17,621 nucleotides of DNA from Nitriliruptoraceae bacterium (GCA_007134165.1 SLLJ01000459.1:1-17621), one strand, 5' to 3'; positions 1 to 7,431 are shown, counted from the first letter of the stretch. Numbers and translations are program-made. Notes: generated from the sequence alone by a model not told the origin.

Positions 1-687
1 GGTGCCCTGCCGCCGCTCCTCGAGCAGTCCGGTGATCCCGAACTGCACGGAGAAGAACACGAAGAACACCGCCATGCCGGCCGCCAGGTAGGTGGTGGCG
101 TCGAGTTCACGCACCTCGGTGTCCACGCTGCCGAGCACGATCGCGGGCTCGGTCTCGGCGAGCTCGGCGGCGAGTTGCCCGAGTGCTGCCTCGTCGAGGT
201 CGCCCGCGGCGGCCACCGCGGTGGTCGCCACCGCCAGCGAGATCTGCTCGATGCGGGCGGTGAAACCCTCGGCGATGCCGGTCGCGACCTCAGCCGCGAG
301 CGTTCGGTCGGGGTTGACCAGCACCGTGAGCTCGGCGGGCTCTCCGGCCAGCACCCCGTCGCTGAACCCGGCGGGGACGATCCAGGCAGCGTCGAGCTCG
401 CCGTCCTCGATCAGCCGGCGGGCCTCGGCGGCGTCGGAGACCTCGGCCTGCTCGATGACGCCCTCGTCGCGCAAGGCGGGCACGACGCCCTCGGCGAACC
501 CCGCGGCGACCTCACCACCGTCCTCGTCGACCACCGCGGCGGTCATCGAGAAGGCCTGGAAGTCGGGCAGGATCAGCGAGAAGATCGCGGTCAGCGCCAG
601 GGGCACAACCAGCGCGAACAGGTACACGCTGCGGTCACGCGCCCGCAGCTTGAGGTCCTTGATCAGGATGAGGACAGCGGCGCGCAT
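1..687 (-). CDS. ABC-2 type exporter permease, 3' end cut by window edge
   Basis: Membrane subunit of an ABC exporter, partnered with the ATPase encoded just upstream. The reading frame is open for 229 codons from ATG at 687 to position 1 without a stop. The visible protein starts MRAAVLILIKDLKLRARDRS, followed by a first membrane segment (about residues 20-41, rich in L, A, V, I). A long extracytoplasmic region of about 160 residues rich in Asp, Glu, Ala and Val comes next. A second membrane segment begins near residue 205, leading into LLEERRQGT, the motif that follows the second helix in ABC-2 permeases. This layout is that of the YhfP/DrrB-like large-loop ABC-2 family. The start ATG shares one base with the ATPase stop (TGATG), so the two are almost certainly translationally coupled. 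Substrate unknown; drug or lipid export is the usual guess. The remaining C-terminal helices lie outside the window. Confidence 0.9.
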   Translation of the reverse strand, partial: MRAAVLILIKDLKLRARDRSVYLFALVVPLALTAIFSLILPDFQAFSMTAAVVDEDGGEVAAGFAEGVVPALRDEGVIEQAEVSDAAEARRLIEDGELDAAWIVPAGFSDGVLAGEPAELTVLVNPDRTLAAEVATGIAEGFTARIEQISLAVATTAVAAAGDLDEAALGQLAAELAETEPAIVLGSVDTEVRELDATTYLAAGMAVFFVFFSVQFGITGLLEERRQGT

Positions 688-1631
688 CAGTCCCTCAGCG
701 CCTTGCCCGTGAGGTGCAGGAACACCGCCTCGAGGTCGGGCTCTCGGACCTCGACCCCGGTGACGGTGGCGTCGAGGTCGGTGACCGCGGCGAGCAGCCG
801 CGGGAGGGAGGCGGCCGCACCCACCACCAGGCAGGTGACCCCGCCGTGTTCGTCGGCGTCGGCGGAACTGACCTCCGCGAGCGCCTCACAGGCTGCCGCC
901 ACGGCCACGGCGTCCCCGGTGACCTCGAGGTGGACCGAGTCCTGCTGCCCAAGCCGGGAGACCAACTCACGGCGGGTGCCCTCGCCTACCAGCCGGCCGC
1001 TGTCGACGATGCCGATGCGGTTGCACAGCCGTTCGGCCTCCTCCATGTAGTGGGTGGTGTACAGCACCGCCATGCCCTCGGTGGACAGCCGCTCCACCGC
1101 GTCGAGAATGGCGTTGCGCGACTGCGGGTCGACACCCACGGTGGGCTCGTCCAGGATCAGCAGGGTGGGCTCGTGCAGCAGCCCGATGCCGATGTTCAGC
1201 CGGCGCTTCATCCCCCCCGAGTACTCGTCGGACCGGTCATCGGCCCGGTCGGTCAGCGCGATGACCTCGAGCACCTCGTCGACCCGGGAGCGCAGCCGAT
1301 CACGGTCCAGTCCGTAGAGCCGGCCGAAGAACCGCAGGTTCTCCCGGGCGGTCAGGTCGGGATAGACCGCCAGGTCCTGGGGCACCAGGCCGACCGCTGC
1401 CTTGGCCCGAGTGGCCGACACGGTCATGCGCTGCCCGGCGACCTCGATCTCCCCGCGGTCGGGTCGCAGCAGCCCCGCCACCATCGAAATGGAGGTGGTC
1501 TTGCCCGCACCGTTGGGGCCGAGCAGTCCGTAGGTCTCGCCGGGCGCGATCTCGAAGCTGACGTCGTCGACGGCGACGAGGTCGCCGTAGGTCTTGCGCA
1601 GCCCGACGCAGCGCAGCACGGGAGCGGTCAC
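687..1631 (-). CDS. ABC exporter ATP-binding protein (DrrA-like)
   Basis: Cytoplasmic ATPase that powers the adjacent ABC-2 permease. The 314-residue protein has Walker A GPNGAGKT (38-45), a Q-loop Gln near 85, signature YSGGMKRR (about 137-144), Walker B LLILDEP (157-163) and the switch His in TTHYMEEAE (about 194). Residues 225-314 form the extra C-terminal domain typical of DrrA/CcmA-type exporters. The start is GTG at 1631, a few bases after a G-rich Shine-Dalgarno run (GGGGGGA). A TAGGCT hexamer and palindromes lie about 50-80 bases upstream, so the pair is probably transcribed from its own regulated promoter. The family often carries a TetR-type repressor gene nearby; none is visible in this window. 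Substrate cannot be told from sequence. In M. tuberculosis an efflux gene of a different family (Rv1634) follows uvrB. Confidence 0.95.
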   Translation of the reverse strand: MTAPVLRCVGLRKTYGDLVAVDDVSFEIAPGETYGLLGPNGAGKTTSISMVAGLLRPDRGEIEVAGQRMTVSATRAKAAVGLVPQDLAVYPDLTARENLRFFGRLYGLDRDRLRSRVDEVLEVIALTDRADDRSDEYSGGMKRRLNIGIGLLHEPTLLILDEPTVGVDPQSRNAILDAVERLSTEGMAVLYTTHYMEEAERLCNRIGIVDSGRLVGEGTRRELVSRLGQQDSVHLEVTGDAVAVAAACEALAEVSSADADEHGGVTCLVVGAAASLPRLLAAVTDLDATVTGVEVREPDLEAVFLHLTGKALRD

Positions 1632-1652
1632 TGCGTTCCCCCCGGTGGCCGG

Positions 1653-1672
1653 GGTCCGGCCGGTACCGGACC
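1653..1672 (-). promoter_or_regulatory. Inverted repeat in exporter leader
   Basis: Perfect 7-bp arms GGTCCGG (1653-1659) and CCGGACC (1666-1672) with a 6-base centre. It lies between the predicted -10 hexamer (1682-1687) and the GTG start of the exporter ATPase, so it would fall at or just after the transcription start. It could be an operator or a leader hairpin. Seen directly; function inferred. Confidence 0.4.
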
Positions 1673-1681
1673 ATCGCCACG

Positions 1682-1711
1682 AGCCTAGCAGACTGTAAGT
1701 GAACGGCCGTT
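1682..1711 (-). promoter_or_regulatory. Candidate promoter and operator of the ABC exporter operon
   Basis: On the minus strand a TAGGCT hexamer (1687-1682) fits the actinobacterial -10 consensus TAGNNT. About 15 bases further upstream is the perfect 10-bp palindrome AACGGCCGTT (1702-1711), covering the place where a -35 box would lie; no TTGACA-like -35 is visible. A palindrome at -35 next to an exporter operon is what a TetR-type repressor site would look like. The same exact TAGGCT occurs upstream of polA and of the amino-acid binding protein. Confidence 0.4.
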
Positions 1712-1889
1712 ACCTCTCTGGCCGTCCGGACATGGTCTCCTGGATCACCCGGTGCCCTCGGCGTGTGCCCCGTCGGGTTCGACGTCTGCGAAGACGGAGG
1801 AGGCAGGCGCCACTCGGCGGGCACGCCCACCGCCGGGAATGCCGGGGCGGGGATGATCGCGGCACCGATCCCCCATCCCCGGAGGACGA

Positions 1890-1985
1890 TCAAGCTCCAG
1901 GCGTCCGAACACCTCGTCCGGCCGCTTGCGACCGTTCCCACTCCGTGACGTGGTGGGCCACCCACCGCCAGGCGGTGTCGGACAT
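1890..1985 (-). CDS. Possible 31-residue protein or 5' remnant of a broken gene
   Basis: Not recognised. Between the exporter operon and uvrB (1632-2105, 474 bases) the only protein-like stretch is on the minus strand. ATG at 1985, preceded by GAGGGGGG, reads MSDTAWRWVAHHVTEWERSQ and then stops at 1890. The codons have the G/C third-base bias of real genes here. Past this point the two other frames each hold a plausible continuation: one has a hydrophobic run (WSLIVLRGWGIGAAIIPAP), the other ends ...VFADVEPDGAHAEGTG at a stop at 1745. This pattern suggests a small gene disrupted by frameshift, or a short real peptide, or chance. Nothing else was seen in this gap apart from the promoter elements listed. 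Confidence 0.22.
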   Translation of the reverse strand: MSDTAWRWVAHHVTEWERSQAAGRGVRTPGA

Positions 1986-2105
1986 CCCCCCTCGGGCCGG
2001 TGACCTGCCGGCGGACGGGCCAGCCCCGGCGCTCGCTCGTGAGCGGTCCGACCACGTAGATCCGCCGACCGCGCAGCCCAGCAGCACGCGCCACACGGTC
2101 GCGGG

Positions 2106-4208
2106 TCAGACGTTGGCGGCCTGCATCGCGGCCAGCTCCCGCTTGAGCTCGGCGACCTCGTCGCGCAGGCGGGCGGCGTACTCGAAGCGCAGCTCTCCGG
2201 CGGCCTCGTGCATCTCCTGCTCGAGGCGCTGCACCAGCGCCCGCAGCTCTTCGCGGGGCAGCTCGGTGGCGTCCACGGCGCCACCGGATCGGGCCGGCGT
2301 GTGGTCCGGCGTGTACTGCTCGCCGAGTTCCTCGGCACGCACCGCGGCGATGATGTCGCCGACGCGCTTGCGCACCGTCTGCGGGTCGATGCCGTGCTCC
2401 GCGTTGTAGGCCAACTGCTTGTCGCGGCGTCGGGCGGTCTCCTCCAGCGCGCTGCGCATCGCCGCAGTGACGTTGTCGGCATACATCACGACCTGCCCGT
2501 CGACGTTGCGGGCGGCCCGGCCGATGGTCTGGATCAACGAGGTCTCCGAGCGTAGGAACCCCTGCTTGTCGGCATCGAGGATGGCCACCAACGACACCTC
2601 GGGCAGGTCCAGCCCCTCACGCAGCAGGTTGATGCCCACCAGCACATCGAACTCCCCGAGCCGCAGTGCACGCAGGATGGCCACGCGCTCCACCGTGTCG
2701 ATGTCGGAGTGCAGGTAACGCACCCGCACCCCGTTCTCCAACAGGTAGTCGGTGAGGTCCTCGGACATGCGCTTGGTCAGGGTGGTCACCAGCACGCGCT
2801 GGTCATGCTCGGTGCGCTGACGAATCCGCTCCATCAGGTCGTCGATCTGCCCGGTGGTCGGCGTGACGAGCACCTCGGGGTCCACCAATCCGGTGGGACG
2901 GATGATCTGCTCCACCACCACATCGGACTCGCGGCGCTCGTAGGGGCCGGGCGTGGCCGACAGGTACAGCCGCTGGCCGATGCGGGTGAGGAACTCATCG
3001 AAGGTCAGCGGCCGGTTGTCGCGGGCCGAGGGCAACCGGAAGCCGTGCTCGACCAGGGTGTCCTTGCGGGAACGGTCCCCCTCGTACATCCCGCCGATCT
3101 GTGGGACGGTGACGTGCGACTCGTCGATCAGCACCACGAGGTCGTCGGGGAAGTAGTCGAGCAGCGTGTAGGGCGCTTCGCCAGCCACTCGGCCGTCGAA
3201 GTGGCGCGAGTAGTTCTCGATGCCGTTGCAGAACCCGACCTCACGGATCATCTCCAGGTCGTAGTTGGTGCGCATGCGCAGCCTCTGGGCCTCGAGCAGT
3301 CTGCCGTCACGTTCGAACTCGGCGAGGCGCTCGTCGAGTTCGCCGCGGATGGAGGCCACGGCCCGTTCCAGTGCCTCCTGCGAGGACACGTAGTGCGAAG
3401 CGGGGAACAGCCCGACCTGCGACACCGGGCCGCCGACCTCACCGGTGAGCGGGTCCACCCGCACGATGCGATCCACCTCGTCACCGAAGAACTCGACGCG
3501 CACCGCCCGTTCGTCGTCGGCCGGGAAGACCTCCAAGGTGTCGCCCCGCACCCGGAAGGTGCCGCGCACCAGGTTCAGGTCGTTGCGGTCGTAGTGCAGG
3601 TCCACCAACTTGCGCATCGAGGTATCGAGGCCGGCCTCCTGCCCAACGTGCAGCCGCAGCACGTGGTCCTCGTACTCGAAGGGTGAGCCCAGCCCGTAGA
3701 TGCACGACACCGAGGCGACCACGACCACGTCCCGGCGCGAGAGCAGGGCCATCGTGGCCCGGTGGCGCAGCCGGTCGATCTCGTCGTTGATCGACGAGTC
3801 CTTCTCGATGTAGGTGTCCGAGGAGGGGATGTAGGCCTCGGGCTGGTAATAGTCGTAGTAGGAGACGAAGTACTCCACGGCGTTGTCCGGCAGGAACTCG
3901 CGGAACTCGTTGGCCAGCTGCGCGGCCAGGGTCTTGTTGGGCGCCATCACCAGCGTCGGACGCTGGATACGCTCGAGCAGCTTGGCGGCCGTGAAGGTCT
4001 TCCCCGTCCCGGTCGCCCCCAGCAGGGTCACCGCCTTGACCCCGGAATCGAAGGCGTCGGCAAGCTCCTCGATGGCTTTGGGCTGGTCGCCCGAGGGCGC
4101 GAAGTCACTGACGACCCGGAAGGGCACGTCGGCGCGCGCGTGGCGGTGCAGCTCGGCGCGCCGGGGGTCGCGGCTACCGGAGCCGGAGGCAACAGGAGGT
4201 GCAGACAT
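2106..4208 (-). CDS. uvrB: Excinuclease ABC subunit B (UvrB)
   Basis: Damage-verifying helicase-like subunit of nucleotide excision repair; it receives DNA from UvrA and positions UvrC for incision. The 700-residue product is close to the family norm (about 660-720). It shows Walker A GATGTGKT (64-71), the beta-hairpin YYDYYQPEAY (about 107-116) that clamps damaged DNA, helicase motif II in VLIDESHVT, motif VI in QTIGRAARN, and a C-terminal UVR coiled-coil (about 660-697) that binds UvrC. The ATG at 4208 gives a roughly 28-residue lead before the conserved F-x-V-x-S-x-x-x-P-x-G-D-Q-P block. It sits 62 bases after coaE. A TAGGAT hexamer ends only six bases before the ATG, so the transcript may be leaderless; the same bases could instead act as a weak AGGA ribosome site. 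M. tuberculosis also has uvrB just after coaE. Confidence 0.98.
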   Translation of the reverse strand: MSAPPVASGSGSRDPRRAELHRHARADVPFRVVSDFAPSGDQPKAIEELADAFDSGVKAVTLLGATGTGKTFTAAKLLERIQRPTLVMAPNKTLAAQLANEFREFLPDNAVEYFVSYYDYYQPEAYIPSSDTYIEKDSSINDEIDRLRHRATMALLSRRDVVVVASVSCIYGLGSPFEYEDHVLRLHVGQEAGLDTSMRKLVDLHYDRNDLNLVRGTFRVRGDTLEVFPADDERAVRVEFFGDEVDRIVRVDPLTGEVGGPVSQVGLFPASHYVSSQEALERAVASIRGELDERLAEFERDGRLLEAQRLRMRTNYDLEMIREVGFCNGIENYSRHFDGRVAGEAPYTLLDYFPDDLVVLIDESHVTVPQIGGMYEGDRSRKDTLVEHGFRLPSARDNRPLTFDEFLTRIGQRLYLSATPGPYERRESDVVVEQIIRPTGLVDPEVLVTPTTGQIDDLMERIRQRTEHDQRVLVTTLTKRMSEDLTDYLLENGVRVRYLHSDIDTVERVAILRALRLGEFDVLVGINLLREGLDLPEVSLVAILDADKQGFLRSETSLIQTIGRAARNVDGQVVMYADNVTAAMRSALEETARRRDKQLAYNAEHGIDPQTVRKRVGDIIAAVRAEELGEQYTPDHTPARSGGAVDATELPREELRALVQRLEQEMHEAAGELRFEYAARLRDEVAELKRELAAMQAANV

Positions 4209-4214
4209 GCCGGG

Positions 4215-4220
4215 ATCCTA
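4215..4220 (-). promoter_or_regulatory. Candidate -10 box of uvrB
   Basis: Minus-strand TAGGAT, a textbook actinobacterial -10 hexamer, ends 6 bases before the uvrB ATG. A start point 7 bases downstream would be the A of the ATG, giving a leaderless mRNA. No convincing -35 is seen 16-19 bases further up. The AGGA inside the hexamer is also correctly spaced to act as a Shine-Dalgarno site, so the two readings compete. Confidence 0.4.
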
Positions 4221-4247
4221 CCGCCGGGCAGCGACCGCTCCTCCGGA

Positions 4248-4268
4248 CAGCGCACCAGCCGAGCGCTG
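4248..4268 (-). terminator. Hairpin after coaE
   Basis: Arms CAGCGC (4248-4253) and GCGCTG (4263-4268) with a 9-base loop begin two bases beyond the coaE stop codon. There is no T-tract, which is common for actinobacterial terminators. It separates coaE from the candidate uvrB promoter. Confidence 0.35.
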
Positions 4269-4270
4269 GC

Positions 4271-4906
4271 TCAGGCCGAGGCCCGGCGAACCAGTCGGGC
4301 GCGATCACGCAACTCCCGGTAGACCTCGTCGCTACGGGCGTAGAGCACGGCCAGTCCGTCACCGTTGTCGATGACATGGTCGGCCACCGCACACCGCTGC
4401 TCGTCGGTGGCCTGCACGTCGATGCGGGCCCAGGCATCGGCCGGGTTCATGCCGCGCTCCTCGGCCAGTCGCTCGACCCGCAGGTCGGCGGGCGCGGTCA
4501 CGACCACCACCGCGTCGAAGCGCTCGGACTGGCCGGTCTCGACCAACAGGGGGTGGTCGACGATCGCCAGCAGCGGCGGCCCGCCATTGAAGCTGGCGGC
4601 CAGCTCGGTCAACCGCTCGGCGATCCGGGCCGCGACCCGCGGGTGGGTGATGCGTTCGACCCGACGACGGGCGTCGTCGTCGTGGAAGACGATGTCGGCG
4701 AGCGACTGACGGTCCAGCGACCCGTCGGCTCGCAGGATGCCGTCCCCGAACAGCCCGACGAGTTCGCCGAGCGCGGGTTCGCCCGGCTCGACGACCTCCC
4801 GGGCGATGCGGTCGGCGTCCACCACCGGCACGCCGTGCTCGGCGAAGCGCGCTGCCACGGTCGACTTGCCGCTGCCGATGCCTCCGGTCAGGGCCACCAA
4901 CATCAT
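4271..4906 (-). CDS. coaE: Dephospho-CoA kinase
   Basis: Last step of coenzyme A synthesis: ATP-dependent phosphorylation of dephospho-CoA at the ribose 3'-hydroxyl, in the cytoplasm. The 211-residue protein has the family's usual length for the single-domain form. It has P-loop GGIGSGKST (8-16), the substrate-binding block VVDADRIAREVVEPG, the core motif PLLVE, and the lid/C-terminal pattern RIDVQATDEQR...AD.VIDN. M. tuberculosis CoaE has an additional C-terminal domain that is absent here. The frame is open further upstream, but the ATG at 4906 is chosen because it has GGGAGG seven bases upstream (4914-4919) and because longer versions would run into the rpsA terminator hairpin. A second ATG follows directly at 4903. 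The rpsA-coaE adjacency is conserved in actinobacteria. Confidence 0.96.
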   Translation of the reverse strand: MMLVALTGGIGSGKSTVAARFAEHGVPVVDADRIAREVVEPGEPALGELVGLFGDGILRADGSLDRQSLADIVFHDDDARRRVERITHPRVAARIAERLTELAASFNGGPPLLAIVDHPLLVETGQSERFDAVVVVTAPADLRVERLAEERGMNPADAWARIDVQATDEQRCAVADHVIDNGDGLAVLYARSDEVYRELRDRARLVRRASA

Positions 4907-4937
4907 GTCCGGACCTCCCACCCTCCCGACGCTGCTC

Positions 4938-4943
4938 ACGCTA
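4938..4943 (-). promoter_or_regulatory. Candidate -10 box of coaE
   Basis: Minus-strand TAGCGT, 31 bases before the coaE ATG, placing a start point about 25 bases upstream of the ATG with a good GGGAGG ribosome site in between. It is the same hexamer as the better-supported promoter at 16160-16165. The -35 region is weak. Confidence 0.35.
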
Positions 4944-4990
4944 CCGCACGCGTCCCTCGGGCCGACAGCCCAGCGGCCTGGCTCACGCAA

Positions 4991-5018
4991 GTCAGCCCCA
5001 GCCGGAGCCGGGGCTGAC
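4991..5018 (-). terminator. Terminator-like hairpin after rpsA
   Basis: Perfect 9-bp arms GTCAGCCCC (4991-4999) and GGGGCTGAC (5010-5018) around a 10-base loop, starting 16 bases after the rpsA stop codon. On the minus strand TTGCG follows the stem. Good intrinsic-terminator candidate for the highly expressed rpsA. Confidence 0.65.
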
Positions 5019-5034
5019 GCATGCAACGAGACGG

Positions 5035-6621
5035 TCAGGACGGCTCGTCGGAGGGGTCCGTTGCGGCGGGGGGTTCCTCGGCGGAGGGCTCCTGAACGGG
5101 CGGCTCCTCGGCGGGGGGTTCCTCGGCGGGGGGCTCCTGAACGGGCGGCTCCTCGGCGGCGACGCGCTCCTCGGGCAGTTCGGCCTCGGCCAGCGCCATC
5201 TCCTCAGGGCTCATGCCGCCACCGGTCGGGGCGAGCCCGGCCTGCGCGAACGCGGCCGCCATCGCACCCGACACGGGGGCGTCGTCGCCGGAGGAGTAGG
5301 CGGCCTCGACCGGCGCCACCTCCTCGAAGCGGCTGGTTGGCTCCGCGGGCGCCGGTGCCTGCGCCTGCTTGAGCGAAAGCGAGATGCGGCGACGGTGGGT
5401 GTCGATGTCGATCACCTTGACGTCGATCTTGTCGCCGACGTTGACCACGGCCTCAGGCACCTCGACGTGCCGCTCGGCCAACTCGGAGATGTGCACCAGG
5501 CCCTCGATCCCGTCGGCCACCTTCACGAACGAGCCGAAGGGCACCAGCTTGGTGACCTCACCCTCCACGACCTGCCCGACCGCGTGCTCGCGGGCGAACT
5601 TCTGCCACGGGTCCTCCTGGGTCGCCTTGAGCGACAGCGACACGCGCTCGCGGTCCATGTCGACGTCGAGCACCTCGACCTCGACCTGGTCGCCGACCTC
5701 CACGACCTCCGAGGGATGGTCGATGTGCTTCCACGACAGCTCCGAGACGTGCACGAGCCCGTCGACTCCTCCGAGGTCCACGAAGGCGCCGAAGTTCACG
5801 ATCGAGGACACCACCCCAGCGCGAATCTCACCCTTCTGCAACGACGTGAGGAACTCGTTGCGGAACTCGGACTGAGTCTCCTCGAGGAACTTGCGCCGCG
5901 AGAGCACGACGTTGTTGCGGTTCTTGTCGAGCTCGATGATCTTGCACTCGATCGTCTCGCCGACGTACGGCTGTAGGTCGCGCACCCGGCGCATCTCGAC
6001 CAACGAAGCCGGCAGGAATCCGCGCAGCCCGATGTCGAGGATCAGCCCGCCCTTGACCACCTCGATGACCGTGCCCTGCACGGTCTTGTCGTCGGTGTAG
6101 ATCTTCTCGATCGTGCCCCAGGCCCGCTCGTACTGCGCGCGCTTCTTGGACAGGACCAGGCGGCCCTCCTCGTCCTCCTTCTTCATCACGAGCGCTTCGA
6201 CCACGTCACCGACCTGCACGATGGTGTTGGGGTCGACGTCGAGCTTGATCGACAGCTCGCGGGAGGGGATGACGCCCTCGGACTTCCAGCCGATGTCGAG
6301 CAGGACCTCATCGGGGTCGACCTTGACGACCACCCCCTCGATGATCTTGCCCTCCTCCATGGCGGTCACGGTGCCCTCGAGCGCCGCCTCGAACTCGTCG
6401 TCGGACAGGTCGTTCTCGACGATGAGGTCGCCGGTGGAGGTCATCTGGCCGCCGGGATCCTGCATCACCACCAGCGGGTCGGCGGCGCCGGGCACGGTCA
6501 GCTCGGTCGCACCCGCCGCAGTGGCCGGGTCAGCAGGCTGTTCGGCGGCCGGGTCGGCGGCCGGTGGGGTCCCGGGGTCCTGCGGGGACGGGCTCTGGTC
6601 GGGGGTCGGGGTCTCGGGCAT
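5035..6621 (-). CDS. rpsA: 30S ribosomal protein S1
   Basis: RNA-binding ribosomal protein that helps mRNA join the 30S subunit. Four S1 (OB-fold) repeats are visible at about residues 92-160, 179-243, 264-333 and 349-418, with the typical G.FV.L....GLVH.SEL pattern in repeats 3 and 4. The actinobacterial hallmark RLVLSKKRAQYERAWG is present. Residues 419-528 form an acidic, Pro-rich tail containing a 15-residue tandem repeat. The start is uncertain. ATG at 6621 (528 residues) adds a Pro/Ala/Asp-rich lead of about 59 residues. ATG at 6444 (469 residues, MTSTGDLIVENDL) matches where other actinobacterial S1 proteins begin (MTST/MTSS). Neither start has a strong ribosome site. An even longer open frame runs to 6840 but overlaps the divergent tag gene, so it was rejected. 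Confidence 0.96.
   Translation of the reverse strand: MPETPTPDQSPSPQDPGTPPAADPAAEQPADPATAAGATELTVPGAADPLVVMQDPGGQMTSTGDLIVENDLSDDEFEAALEGTVTAMEEGKIIEGVVVKVDPDEVLLDIGWKSEGVIPSRELSIKLDVDPNTIVQVGDVVEALVMKKEDEEGRLVLSKKRAQYERAWGTIEKIYTDDKTVQGTVIEVVKGGLILDIGLRGFLPASLVEMRRVRDLQPYVGETIECKIIELDKNRNNVVLSRRKFLEETQSEFRNEFLTSLQKGEIRAGVVSSIVNFGAFVDLGGVDGLVHVSELSWKHIDHPSEVVEVGDQVEVEVLDVDMDRERVSLSLKATQEDPWQKFAREHAVGQVVEGEVTKLVPFGSFVKVADGIEGLVHISELAERHVEVPEAVVNVGDKIDVKVIDIDTHRRRISLSLKQAQAPAPAEPTSRFEEVAPVEAAYSSGDDAPVSGAMAAAFAQAGLAPTGGGMSPEEMALAEAELPEERVAAEEPPVQEPPAEEPPAEEPPVQEPSAEEPPAATDPSDEPS
5074..5163 (-). repeat. 45-bp tandem repeat encoding the S1 acidic-proline tail
   Basis: Two near-identical 45-bp copies (5074-5118 and 5119-5163) at the 3' end of rpsA, differing at a few bases. 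They keep the frame and encode 15-residue units of the type EEPPAEEPPVQEPSA. Shorter 15-base sub-repeats (coding for EEPPx) are visible inside each unit. Copy number could vary between strains. Confidence 0.85.
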
Positions 6622-6662
6622 CAAGGGTCGGGTCTCTTCGGTCAGGCGGTCGGGGGACGGGT

Positions 6663-6682
6663 CGGGACGCCGGGGCGTCCCG
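6663..6682. promoter_or_regulatory. 20-bp palindrome in the rpsA leader
   Basis: Arms CGGGACGCC (6663-6671) and GGCGTCCCG (6674-6682), perfect over 9 bp with a 2-base centre. It lies 41 bases upstream of the first rpsA ATG, in the 187-base gap shared with divergent tag. A second inverted repeat, AGGCCA/TGGCCT, is at 6715-6729. It may be a leader hairpin or an operator for rpsA. Confidence 0.45.
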
Positions 6683-6752
6683 GTGCTGCTGGGGTCACCC
6701 GGCTGGTCGCGAGCAGGCCAAGCTGGCCTCGCGCTGGGCCGGGCGAGGCCGG

Positions 6753-6758
6753 TAGGGT
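6753..6758 (+). promoter_or_regulatory. Candidate -10 box of tag
   Basis: Plus-strand TAGGGT, 50 bases before the tag ATG, fits TAGNNT. It would give a leader of about 44 bases with a GGAG ribosome site at about 6797-6800. No clear -35. Confidence 0.35.
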
Positions 6759-6808
6759 GGCAGCAGCAGCCGCGCCTGTCAACGTGCGTCCTGTCCGGAG
6801 CAGCCTGC

Positions 6809-7384
6809 ATGGACCTGCCGATCGGACCCGATGGGCACATGCGGTGCTGGTGGGCCGAGGACAGCCCGGCACTGCGCGACTACCACGATCAGGAGTGGGG
6901 CCGCCCGGTCCACGATGAGCTGGCGCTGTTCGAGAAGCTGTGTCTGGAGGGCTTCCAGGCGGGGCTTTCCTGGCGCACGATCCTCGACAAGCGCCCCGCC
7001 TTTCGGTCGGCGTTCGCGGGCTTCGACCCCGAGCGCCTCGCCGGCTTCGGGGACGACGAGGTGGCTGCGCTGCTCACCGATACCCGCATCGTGCGCCACC
7101 GGGGCAAGATCGAAGCGGCGATCGGCAACGCGCAACGTTACCTGGAGCTCGTCGTCGAGGAGGGCAGCCTGGCAGGCTTCGTGTGGCGCTTCGCCGAGCC
7201 CGATGCTCCGGCCCCGCGCTCGCGGGACGAGGTACGCACCTGCTCGCCGGCTTCGCGGGCGATGGCCGACGCGCTCAGGCGTCGGCGCTGGCGCTTCATC
7301 GGACCGACCACCGCCTACGCCTTTCAGCAGGCGATGGGACTGGTCAACGACCATCTGATCGGCTGCGCATTTCGCCAGGACTGA
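6809..7384 (+). CDS. tag: DNA-3-methyladenine glycosylase I (Tag)
   Basis: Base-excision repair enzyme that removes 3-methyladenine from alkylated DNA. The 191-residue protein is the family length (E. coli Tag 187). All key residues are present by alignment to E. coli Tag. The zinc-snap ligands C4, H17, H175 and C179 correspond to Cys13 (MRCWW), His26 (YHDQEWG), His182 and Cys186 (NDHLIGC). The catalytic-pocket Glu38 and Trp46 correspond to Glu47 and Trp55 (CLEGFQAGLSW). ATG at 6809 is chosen over the much longer open frame upstream, which is antisense to rpsA, because GGAG lies eight bases before it. Divergent from rpsA. The 136-residue gene follows after 47 bases and may be co-transcribed. 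Confidence 0.97.
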   Translation: MDLPIGPDGHMRCWWAEDSPALRDYHDQEWGRPVHDELALFEKLCLEGFQAGLSWRTILDKRPAFRSAFAGFDPERLAGFGDDEVAALLTDTRIVRHRGKIEAAIGNAQRYLELVVEEGSLAGFVWRFAEPDAPAPRSRDEVRTCSPASRAMADALRRRRWRFIGPTTAYAFQQAMGLVNDHLIGCAFRQD

Positions 7385-7431
7385 GGCGGGCGGCCAGTAT
7401 CGTGAGAGTTCCACCGACCGGAGGTCTGCTG

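Noticed and set aside
6622..6840. Longer rpsA reading frame up to 6840
   Set aside because: It would overlap the divergent tag start and reads as Cys/Arg/Pro-rich sequence unlike any S1 protein.
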